From Eretmocerus hayati (taxonomy: Eukaryota; Arthropoda; Insecta; Hymenoptera; Aphelinidae), in contig CM056741.1 in assembly GCA_029851415.1 (NCBI GenBank), forward strand, positions 70,050,282-70,114,281: a stretch of DNA of 64,000 nt, given 5' to 3'. The notes below the pieces were generated by a model. That model was not told the origin of the DNA. It worked only from the letters and a program-made list of their open reading frames with translations, and ran no database searches. Position 1 is the stretch's first letter, and each line of letters begins with the position of its first letter. Both the position numbers and the translations under genes were made by a program. This document shows, in pieces, positions 12,001 to 24,000 of the stretch.

Positions 12001-15000
12001 TTTTGCGGGGGAAATGAATTGCATACGTAAGCATCGGTGGGCGCCTAGACTAAATGAGTCCCACCCGCGACTTTACGCTACCCTGTTCAGTGGAGGTGGG
12101 ACAGACCCATTTGGCCTGAGTGTGCTCGTCACCGTCCCGTGATCAATGTAGGAATTCCACTCAATTTTCAGTGACAGTTCGATATTACACGTATTCAGCA
12201 TGAGATGAAAAGTCCGATCAAACGGAGAACCTTAAACTTCTTCTGCGTATAGCCTGACTGAATGACCTAATAGGAAATTGAAATAGATCAATCGAGGACG
12301 TGAATGTTCAAAAATGACATCAATGAAATCCTCTTTAATAAAACATCCGCAATCGAACATTCGATTGGATTTGACGACTGAAAAATCTCTATCTGGGCTT
12401 ATTCTGGTTTGGAAGTAATTACAAGTAAATTGTGGCGAGGAATTTCCGAAGATATTCCACGATAGCCCCCGTTCGGTAGTATTTGGAATATTTCTCATCG
12501 CTCCTACACTATAAAAGTTCATGTAGGGGAATAATAATACGGCAGCCAGCTAAGTGAAAAAATCAGTCCGAAATTCTGTTTTTGGAAGCCATCGTATCAA
12601 GTGGCAAGTTTCATTAAAATTGATTATTTGCAGAGCTGGGCCAGCTCGTGAAACACCATGTACTTACTCAGCAACGCAGTGAGCTGCAGTCAAGACGACT
12701 CGTCTATGGATCAGCGATCCTCCACACTGGTACACCATCTCAAGCTTTCCAGAAAGGGACTGCGATCTAAAAACGGCTACCATCCATGGGAATTCCGCGA
12801 AGTTTGCTTCGTTGTCTTTATTGCCTGTGATTCTGAAACTTATTCCATTTGGATTGCGATAGCCGCAACCTCTACTAGTATGTGTTGGCGCATTATAATT
12901 TACGTTCGGATCCTTTGCGTTGTTATTACCCTGATCCGTTTGCCCTTGTTGTTGATACCCAGGTGTTACTTGCGAAGGGTACTCGGAATTTGCCTGTGTT
13001 GGATTCCAGGGAACTATTTCTGATCCACCTCCGGGAATGATTTTTGATGGATCCACAGGGAATGTATTTATACCAGGTTGCTTGGTGGTAACATTATTCC
13101 GTTCATTATCACGACAGCATACTTCCAAATAATGCGCACATGGTTTTCTTTTCCTGACATATGCAAGATTTCTAATCTTAGCATCGAGTAATCATGACTA
13201 TGAACAATGGGATACACACAATGGAAGTGATCAACGTGAAGTCGCTTGATCATGGGTTTCAAGGAAGTGGGAATCAGAACCATAGAGAATAGAGATTCAA
13301 GGGTAGAAATCGGTTTGGAGATAAAACAGCCAATCCAAAACTGCCACCGCCGAAAATTCCACAGTGAATAACTGCCACATATACAAAAGTGTCGCGGTAA
13401 ATGATTGCCACACATCCAAAAATTCCACAAATATGAAAATATTCTTTTGGCAATGCGATGGCTCAGATTTGAAAGGAACTATCTGAAATCGTAGAACTTG
13501 AATGAACTATCTGTAAACTTGTGGTTGAAAGGGACTATCTGAAAATTTTTGGTTAAAAGGAGCTATCTAAAAATTTCTGGTTAAAAGGAACTATCTAAAA
13601 ATTTCTGTAGATAGAACTATCTATAAATTTTTGGCTGAAAGGAACTATCTAGAATCATAAGAGTTGAAAGGAGTTATCTGAAAATTTTTGGTGGAAAAGG
13701 AACTATCTGGAAATTAAATTTTCAGATAGTCCTTTTCAACCAAAGATTCACAGATAGTTCCTTTTCACCAAAAATTTATAGATAGTTCCTTTAAAAACAG
13801 AAAGTTTCAGATAGTTCCTTTCAAATCAGACAAGTCCAGATAGTCCCTATCAATTACACATTTTTAGATAGTTCCTCTTACAAAAATTTTTGGATACTTC
13901 CTTTCAAGTCTTATGTTTTCAGATAGTTCCTTTTTACTCTGGACCATCGAATGGAATAGGCACTAGTAGCCACCCGCTGAAGGAAAATTTGATGTTCATA
14001 ATCTCACTAAAGAGTCAGGTACGATGTTTCGACTGTGAAGATGGTCTGAGGTGGACTTACAATGCCAAAGCGAAATCGCGAAATTCATCGTAGGATCCGA
14101 GTTATTCCACTTTCGAATGTTCATTTGTATACATTTGTGATTAGCAGCTGTTCCATTAGCACACTGTAGAAAATTTATTCGAAAAACTTCAACCAACTGG
14201 TGAAAATTTTTATTCAACCAGTGGTTAGATGAAAATTTCAACCAAGTGGTTGAAAATTCATTCAGCTAGTTGAATACTCAATGGCTGTGAGTTCCCGGAT
14301 ACGCGAGCCATGAGATGTATATACACTTTATTAGGTGCCAGCCTGTTCAGGTGGTCTTCGTACGACATTGTTGGGTCAGAAAAACAAATTGCTTCGTGTA
14401 TCTTCACAAGCAAATAGGAAAGAACATCAGTGGCAGTCAAGCGAGCCTTTTTGGGAAAAAATTCAGGTTAAGCATCGTTTCCGCGATTTAGTATCCGGAT
14501 TGGTGACCAATCGGCTGGAGCTGCCGCGCTTAGCTCGCACAAAAAATTCGCTGACTCTATTACTAAAGTTATAGTACAGGACCCACGACGTTGATAGATG
14601 GTGATGATCGGTTAACATTTTTGGGTCAGGAAAACAAATTCCATTATGTTTTCTCGTAAACAAATAGGAAATAAGGAAGAGTTAAAAAGAATTTTTAAAA
14701 TACACTTTTATGAACTGCGCCTAGTGCAATGCAATACATGAGCATCTGAGACGCGTGTGTGCAGCGGGTTTCCCGGGAATGAGCTAAAAGGCGCCACTAT
14801 GTCGTGAAGTCCCAAAGTCACAAAAGGCTAGCCTTTTGGCCAAACGCCGCCTTCTCATTTGAAAACGATTGATTCTACAATCGAGCGGGCTAAGGCCAGC
14901 TTTTTGGTCAAACGGCTACCACTCCCCAGCCATTTGGTCAAACGGCGGATCGAGCGCAGCCTTCTCGTATTGGAACTTGGAGTTTTCAATATTTGGCGGT

Positions 15001-18000
15001 AGGTTCGTGAACTTGAGCTCGTGAAAATGAGATAATGGGGATAATCTAAGGATAACAGATGAGTAATTTCACGTGAAGTAAATTATGCTTCAATCCTTGT
15101 TCTCATGATTAATAATGTAGTACACCGTGATTCGGTGACTTGGCCACGAATATTTAGAGACGAAGTTGAAGCGGTATCCCCATGAACGTAGCTGCGTTCG
15201 GTTGTCTTCATATCGTTTTTTCGTGTTGACAAGAGCACACGTAAAAATTCTGAGACGATTGTAATTATTGTGATATTTATCAAGAAATTACAAAAATGAA
15301 GCGGCAAAGCAGAGAACGAGAGTACGAGAGAAGGAAGCGTCATAGACATCGTCAACGCAGCCGATCTACGCCTTCATCGTCACGCAGGAGCTCCTCGCGG
15401 TCAGAAAGTCGAGGTTATGGTCGCCAACGACGACGTCGCTACAGCCGATCAGATCGTAGCAGAACCCGCGTTCGGCGAAGCCGAAATGATCGAAGCCGGA
15501 GCTACATCAGCCGCCGCGAGAGACGCAAGCGCTATCTATCTACCAGCTCGTCGAGCGTTTCGTCCAACGATCGTCGTCAACAACGCCGTGATACAAGGTC
15601 CAGCTCATCGAGTAGGTCCAGCAGCTCTCGCTCACAGTGTCGTGGAAGACGACGAGATTGCCGGACCGAGTCGCCGAGGCGGAATGACCGTCGTAAGTTA
15701 GTCGAGCAAAGCTCGAAATCTAGACATAAGCCTAGACAACGCTCGTCGAGCGAGGAGTCGCGGTATACACCGCCGCCCTATACAGGGTCACCGACTCTGC
15801 CCCACGACGACGCAGAGGAGATGAGAGCACCCACTCCGCAAGCGGTAATAAATGCTCCATCAAGTACCAGTGCATCGACCTCTATGCAACCTACTGCGGT
15901 CGTTACATCTCAAAACGATGGAAATCCACGTAGTACTGAGAACATAATGAGCAATGTGGCTAATGATGCAGATGGTGAATAATCATGCAGCTATATCAGC
16001 TATGACCCTCTGTGGATTGGGCATATTGAATATTTATCCCTGTCTAATTACAGTGACAATAGTTGCTCAAACAGCCGACAAGGACAATCGAGAAATTGAG
16101 CTTGATGACGACGCCTTGAGAGTGCTAGGAGTCGACCCGAGTAAACCTCTTGAGTCTAAAAATCCACTGCGGCCGGAGCTCACAGTAAGATGGACCGTTT
16201 GGAAATCTGATGGCTTGGACGATGATACTAAAAAAGAGCTTCTGGATAAATACGTACCCGATACGACACTTGCAGCTCAAAAACTGAACCCAGAGCTTCT
16301 GAGTATCTTGTCTGAAGCCGCTATTAAGCGCGATAGTCATATTGAATCAAATCAAAAATTGACCGGGACTGCTCTCACAGCTCTAGGATCTGCAGTTTCT
16401 TCTCTCTTGACTTGCAAAAATTATAGTCGCGTGAAATTACTAGAAACACTCCATGATACTGGAAAGATATTATCCGAATTACATCATGAACAGCTTGAGA
16501 GCAGAAAAGCTTGCATATTACCAATAACTAACAAAAATATGAAATCAGTCCTCCAAAAAGCCAAGCCAGACGAGTATCTGTTTGGTAGTAATCTTTCCGA
16601 TAAAATCAAAGAAGCAAAAGTCATGGAAAAAGTTGGAAACGACCTGAAATCTGTGCCGATCAAAAAACCTTTCAACAAAAATAATTTTCGGAATCCTCAA
16701 AAGAAAATTGCCCCAGATCAAAATCAATCAAATTACAAAAATCAGACGAATACGCAGAAAAAATCATCTATACCTCGAAGGCAAACAAGATCTCAGACGT
16801 CTCGCAACCGCCCAGATACACGCAAACGTTAGATAGCGTTCGTATTGCTGGTCGACTATCAAAATTTTGCAATAGATGGAAAGAAATTACTAGTGATCCT
16901 TTTATTTTGAGTTGTATCAGAGGTTACGACATAAAATTTGACTATCCCGTTCGACAAAGTCATGTCAAAAAAGAACCGTTACGATCCAAATCGGATATGT
17001 TAGATATTTGGAGTGCTATTTCTGAATTGTTAAAAATAGGTGCAGTCGAGTATTGCAAACATGATGAAGATGAATTCATTTCTCCATATTTTTTGCGAAA
17101 GAAACCAGATGGAACGAATCGATTCATCATAAATCTCAAAAGATTGAACGAGTTCATAATCACTAAGCATTTCAAAATGGAAGATATACGCATGGCTTGC
17201 AAAACTCTAAATCACGATGACTTCATGTGTTCTTTGGATTTAAAGAATGCTTTTCTACTCGTGAGAGTTTCTAAAAGAAGTAGAAAATATTTCCGGTTTA
17301 TATTTGATGGGCGTTTATTCGAGTTCACATGCTTACCTTTTGGCTATTGCCTCAGTCCATATATATTCACAAAAATATTGAAACCCATCTTTGCCATCTT
17401 ACGTGCTAGAGGATGGAGATCAAACAGATATTTGGATGATTTCTTGCTGTATGGAAGGTCACACTCTGAGTGTTTAAGAAATTTGGAAGAGACAACGTTA
17501 CTTCTTGATCATTTTGGATTCATTATCAACTTTGATAAAAGTAATCTGTGTCCTTCGAAAAAATGCAAAATTCTTGGCTTTATTATTAATTCTGAACGTT
17601 ACTCAGTCGAACTAACTCAGGATAAAAAGGAGAAAGTTTTGAAGAGAATCAAATCAATCAAACCGCACAAACTTTATAAAATCAGAGACATTGCTGAGAT
17701 TATAGGCTTACTGATTTCATGCACACCTGGTGTTGAGTATGGCATGCTATATACTAAGAATCTAGAGCGTGACAAGGCAAAAGCACTCCACAAAAGCGAT
17801 CGAAACTTTGATGAACCTATGAAAATTTCTGAAGAAAGCTTCAAAGATTTACAATGGTGGAAGTCCCATATCATGACATCATTTAAGATCATCAGAGAAC
17901 CTAGTTATAGTCTAGAAATATTTACAGATGCTTCCCTTACTGGTTGGGGAGCATCGTGCAATAATGAAAATATTCACGGATTCTGGACTCGAGAAGAAAA

Positions 18001-21000
18001 ACAACATTCCATCAATTATTTGGAATTGTTTGCAGTTTTCTTAGCCCTCAAAGCTTTTGCTAGTACAATGATTGACTGTAATATTTTATTACGAATCGAT
18101 AATACGACAGCGATCTCGTACGTGAATCGTATGGGTGGCTCACGCTACAAAAAGTACAACGTACTATCATCATCTATCTGGAAATGGGCAGAGGATAGAA
18201 GAATCTGGCTATTTGCATCTTATATTCCCAGCAAAGAAAATGTCGAAGCAGATTTTCAATCGCGATTGCAGAATATTGATACTGAATGGGAACTATCGAC
18301 TAGTGCATATCTCCAAGTCAAAAACATATTTGGCTCGCCTGAAGTCGACTTGTTTGCCACTCGTATAAATACGAAATGTCACTATTTTTGCTCGTGGTTC
18401 AAAGAACCAGACGCTTTCGCAATAGATGCATTTACAATTACTTGGAGTGGTTTAACATTTTATGCATTTCCTCCATTTGCACTAATACCAAGAGTTTTGC
18501 GAAAAATCATTCACGAGAAAGCTTGCGGTATAGTCGTAGTTCCTTATTGGACTTCTCAGTCTTGGTACCCTATATTCAATCAGCTGCTAATCTCAGACCC
18601 TCTAGTTCTTGAAGCAAGCCCTGATTTACTTCTATCCCCTTGTAGATCACTCGTGCACCCACTAGCAAATCAACTCAGTCTGTTGGTCGGGAAATTATCC
18701 GGAGAGCGTATAGCAGAAAGGATTTGACTCAACACACTATCGACATTATGATGTCCGCTCTTGCTGAAAGCACAATCAAGCAGTATTCGTCAGTACTTGT
18801 GGATTGGATTGAGAATTGCGAGTTAAAGAGAATCTGCCCTTTCTCAGCTTCTATACAAGAAATCTTAGATTTTCTCAGTGAAAAATTCCATAATGGTGCT
18901 AGTTATGGCACTTTGAATTCTGCGAGGGCTGCCATTTCTTTGATTTCTGATCAGCCCTTGTCAGACAATGCATTACTATCCAAATTTTTCAAAGGCGTTT
19001 ACAAAATTCGACCAGTTCGGCCAAAGTATGATAGGATGTGGGACCCAAGTATTGTTCTAGAAAGTCTATCTAAATGGATGCCTTTAAACGAGATGTCAAT
19101 TGAAAAAATTTCAAAAAAGTTGGTAGTACTACTAGCACTCATAACCGCCCATCGAATACAAACACTGGCATCAATCGAGATACAGAATATCATCCACTAT
19201 GACGATAAGATTGAGATCGAAATTCCTCAAATCATTAAGACCTCAAACCCAGGCAAATGTCAGCCATTACTAACTTTACCATATTTTGTAGAAAAGCCAG
19301 AATTATGCGCTGCGTCTACGCTTGATTTCTATATTGAAAAAACAGCATCGTTAAGAGGAGAATACAAAAAGCTATTAATTTCAACAAAACGACCTTTCAA
19401 GCCTGTGACCTCTCAAACATTGAGTAAATGGATCAAATCTGTACTAAGCGAGAGTGGAATTAATATGCAAATGTTTTCAAGCTATTCAACTCGACATGCG
19501 TCAACGTCAAAAGCCAATCTTAAAGGGATTGATCTAAATATTATAAAAAGCACGGCTGGATGGTCTGAAAAATCAGCAGTATTTGCAAAGTTTTATAATA
19601 AGCCTCTATCAAAAGATAAATTCTTGTTCGCAAAAGCTGTTATATCATAAAATTAAGTTGTTCTGAATTGTTATAAGCTATTCATTATCAAAAGTTCAAT
19701 AAAGAGCTGAAAGAATATCCATTTCGATTAACACTCGATGGAATCTACCGGAATAATTGCTATATGCTGACTCTAAGCAACTACATTATTAATCATGAGA
19801 ACAAGGATTGAAGCATAATTAACGATCAAACGAACTTACCTGTAAGTGAAGTTCGATCGGAATTATGCGAAATCCTTGTTCGAGTGATTAATACCCTACC
19901 CTTTAGTAATTATCTAACATATCCCTCCCTGCTAGCATTGGCTTTCATATAGCAATTACACTCTGAAAAGATATGAAGACAACCGAACGCAGCTACGTTC
20001 ATGGGGATACCGCTTCAACTTCGTCTCTAAATATTCGTGGCCAAGTCACCGAATCACGGTGTACTACATTATTAATCACTCGAACAAGGATTTCGCATAA
20101 TTCCGATCGAACTTCACTTACAGGTAAGTTCGTTTGATCGTTAATAATAGGTGAAACATGATGTCCAGATCTTCTGCGCATGATTTTTCACCGATTCTAT
20201 ATCTCAAAACTTGATGAAACATCGATCGCTTGGGATATTTTACGTGGTTGGTGAGCATATTGGCTTAACTTTTGATTTTATTCGATGAAAAAGCACTGAC
20301 TTTTTCACATAAAAACAGCTGTCGCTCTGAAACGGGTCAACATATCGACAAGCGATTCAGCGCATTTGGAAGCCAAGACAGGAACTTATCAAAATATACA
20401 ACGTGATTGCAAGGTACTCGACTAGCCGGGAAATTTCGAAAGTCCGGCGCGTTCTGAGTTTTGCAAATTTTTCTCGAAGTTATTCGAGTCGATTTGGAAA
20501 TTTGCGTGGATGTTGAAAATTATCAGATTGTTGTGATCAGATGAATCAGGAAAGGAATCAGAGGGATCAGTCGCGCAAGTATCACATGGGATCAGCAGAG
20601 GGCTCAGTTTGTTTTGCTGCCACACACGTGGTCTGGTTCCGGGGTTATGTGTCGGTGCGCCAGTCTCAGTATTCGCATCCCGAGGACGTGGTTGTCAAAT
20701 TTACTGGCGGCGTAGATGGTGAAATTAGCGACTGCTGTGCTCGTTGTCGTGTTCGTGGGCCTCGGGGTATCATGGGCGGCCCGTGTTGTTTGTGTTTGTC
20801 ACGTAGCCGCGCGGTAGATTTCCTTGGTGTAGGAGTGCAGAGCGCGTTGGGGTCGATTCTTAATTTCGGCGGCCACTCTCATTCCTCGTGCACCAAGTCG
20901 CCTCGCCCGCTGCACCAGGAAGCATTGCTGTTGCACCAAAAAGCGGGTGATCAGTGCCGACAGCGCAAGCAGCAGCTCCCCGCGCTGGCAGGTTATACGG

Positions 21001-24000
21001 AGCGGGGCTCGGCAGCGTTTGCTTTGCTAGCAAACGAAAATTGTTCGATGCTGGTCTAGTGAGATCTGCCGAGTCGACCCGGACTTTTGCCTGGTTGGCT
21101 AAGTCCGGCATTCTCCGTCTGCTGCACATACTGTGTGACGACGGCCACAGTACAGCCCGCTGTTTTGTTTACTCACACAGCTTGTCCTATTGTGTGTTGT
21201 TGAGTGATGGAAACCTGACTCGGCGGCATGCATCGAAGGAATTTTTCAATGAGTGTGATTCGTGAAAATAGTGCGAGGTGAATGATATGGCTCTTCTATT
21301 CTGGTCCTGTACCGGTCCTCGGCGAGTGTCGGTGCGGAATCAGAATCACACCTGTCCGAATACGGTACAGGACCAGAATACACGGGTCTTCGTCGATCGA
21401 CACTCGCTGAGGACCGGTACGGGACTAGATCGACACTCGCCAAGCACCGACGCGGGACCAGATCGACACTTGCCGAGGACCGGTACGGGACCAGTTCGAC
21501 ACTCGCCGAGGACCGGAAGAGAACCACATCGACACTCGCCGAGTATCGTCACGGGACCAGTTCGATACTCGCCGAGGACCGGTAGAAAAGCACATCGACT
21601 CTCGCCGAGGATGGATACGGGACCAGATCGCCGATCACCGGGGACCGATATGGTACCCCGTCGCCACTCGCCGAGGACCGGTAGAGAACCCATTAACACT
21701 CGCAAAAGGCTGGTACGGGACGAAATGGACACACGCCGCGCCGAGGACCGATACAGGACTAGATCGACACTCGTCGAGGACCGGTAGAGAACCTCATCGA
21801 CACTTGCAGAGGACCGGTACGGGACCAAAGTGACAATAAGGTGTTTTTCTATCACAGGTTTAAATGCTCAGCTGAATTTTACTCTCTATCACAAAATACT
21901 GCCAGCGGGCAGATAAAGTGTTCAAAAATGAACCCTAACCTAACTGCAGCAGGTGTATGAAAAAGATTTCGATGACAAAATAATACAAGGGCCATATCAT
22001 TCAACTCGCTTTATTTTCACGAATCACACTCATTGAAAACTTCCTTCATTGCATGCCGCCGAGTCAGGTTTCCATCATTCAACAAAACACAATAGGACAA
22101 GCTGTGTGAGTAAACAAAACAGCGGGCTGTGCTGTGGCCGTCGTGACACAGTATGCGCAGCAGACGGAGAATTCCGGGCTTAGCCAACCAGGCAAAAGTC
22201 CGGGTCGGCTCGGCAGATCTCACTAGGCCAGCATCAAGCAATTTTCGTTTGCTAGCCAAGCAAACACTGCCGAGCCCCGCTCCATATAACCTGCCAGCGC
22301 GGGGAGTTGCTGCTTGCGCCGTCGGCACTGATCACCCGCTTTTTGGTGCAACAGCAATGCTTCCTGGTGCAGCGGGCGAGGCGACTTAGTGCACGAGGAA
22401 TGAGAGTGGCCGCCGAAATTAAGAATCGACCCCAACGCGCTCTGCACTCCTACACCAAGGAAATCTACCGCGCGGCTACGTGACAAACACAAACAACACG
22501 GGCCGCCCATGATATCCCGAGGCTCAGGAACACGACAACGAGCACGGCAGTCGCCAAATTTACCATCTACGCCGCCACTAAATTCGACAACCACGTCCTC
22601 GGGATGCGAATACTGAGACTGGCGCACCGACACATAACCCCGGAACCAGACCACGTGTGTGGCAGCAAAACAAACTGAGCCCTCTGCTGATCCCATGTGA
22701 TACTTGCGCGACTGATCCTTCTGATCCCTTATCTGGTCCATCTGATCACAATAATCTGATAATTTTCAACATCCACGCAAATCTCCAAATCGACTCGAAT
22801 AACTTCGAGAAAAATTTGCAAAACTCAGAAAGCGCCGGACTTTCGTGATTTCCCGGCTGGTCGAGTACCTTGCAATCACGTTGTATACTTTGAAGTATAT
22901 CGTGAAAAGTCATTGAGCTCATATATAGAAGCTCTCTGGAAAATCGCTATTCAGGTTTCTTTCCAGAAAGATATTTTCAAAAAATTTTGAAAACATAAGT
23001 GTTAAAAACAAGTGTTATCAGAATTATCTCAGAACCCTGTTCTGGACAATGGAATTGAGAAGCGATTTTCAAATGCACTGAATTTATCGTCGATATCTCG
23101 TTCCGCTTCAGAGCTATATGCTCTCTCGATGCAAAGACTTCAGAGCCTCGCGTCAGCGCTTTTTCATCGAAAAGATCAAAAGTCAAACTAATCTGTCTAC
23201 CAGCTGGGCAAAAAAAATTTCTGGGGTTCCGACAGTCGGTTTTTGATCACGTTTCACGATATAAAATCGGTGAAAAATCATGTGCAGAAGATCTGGACAT
23301 TATGTTTTACCGATCATTTATTTCACGTGAAATTACTCATCTGTCATCCCTTAGATTATTCCCATTACCTCATTTTCACGAGCTCAAGTTCACGAACCTA
23401 CCGCCTAATATTGAAAAGCGCAAGTTCCAATACGAAAAGGCTGCGCTCCATCCGCCGTTTGCCCAAATCGCTGGGGTGCGGTAGCCGTTTGACCAAAAAG
23501 CTGGTTTTAGCCCGCCCGATTGTAGAATCGATCGATTTCAAATGAAAAAGCGGCGTTTGGCCGAAAGGCTAGCCTTTTCTTTTTAATGGCTGATTCTACC
23601 AAAAGGCTGCGACACGCACACCACCTCTCTACAATACTTATGGTTTTCTTGCATGTACTTATTTCAGCCCTCATGACGTTATGGCGATCACCATTACATA
23701 TCCTCGCAATTTCAAATATTATTTTATATTCCGGAACTTTTGTATACGTGGCATTTTTGGGCGTTAGACTCTTAGTACTTGTGGCACTTTTGGGATGTGG
23801 AACTTTTGACTCTTGGAACTTTTGGATTGGCAGTTTTGTACCCCAATCGTAGAAATCCACTAAGAGAGGTCCAACTTTTCCTTATTTAAACTATATCCAT
23901 GGATGATTTCCCTCTCTCCGTATGTTGCATTATTGTCTCTATAACCCCAGAATGCGCCGCCAAGATTATGAAGAGTCTTCACTAGTAAGAACAAGTGCCC

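Larger units (their letters stand above)
15081..20145 (+). mobile_element. DIRS1-like tyrosine-recombinase retrotransposon, apparently complete
   Basis: The 5,065-bp element has inverted terminal repeats, an internal complementary region and open gag, RT-RNase H-methyltransferase-like and tyrosine recombinase frames in one direction. Both outer ends carry AAT, and no longer target duplication is seen, as expected for tyrosine-recombinase integration at a trinucleotide. The 101-bp core of the terminal repeats is identical at both ends and the long frames are uninterrupted, so the insertion is young. It sits antisense to the host gene transcript. Confidence 0.93.
14822..23578. mobile_element. 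large fold-back (palindromic) element, split by a DIRS retrotransposon
   Basis: Both ends are AAAGGCTAGCCTTT. The left arm (14822-15080 continuing at 20146-21280) matches the right arm (22015-23578) in inverted orientation over about 1.4 kb, with scattered differences. The DIRS element lies exactly between two segments that are continuous in the right arm. The centre is a 33-bp minisatellite plus about 180 bp. No transposase is recognisable; a 172-codon frame is present in both arms. No target-site duplication could be seen. Confidence 0.85.

Noticed and set aside
13068..13430. Minus-strand frame overlapping clip-SPH exon 2
   Set aside because: It is in a different frame from the verified exon and has no protein features.
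21380..21840. Regularly repeated 33-bp units, superficially like a CRISPR array
   Set aside because: There are no unique spacers, the units are degenerate and contiguous, and the sequence is eukaryotic; it is a minisatellite.
21278..21855. Long open frames on both strands with 11-residue repeats
   Set aside because: The repeat unit is a multiple of three, so open frames follow automatically on both strands.
14822..23578. Maverick/Polinton or viral insertion as explanation for the giant inverted element
   Set aside because: No polymerase, integrase, capsid or ATPase frame is present; the arms are non-coding apart from one unassigned frame.
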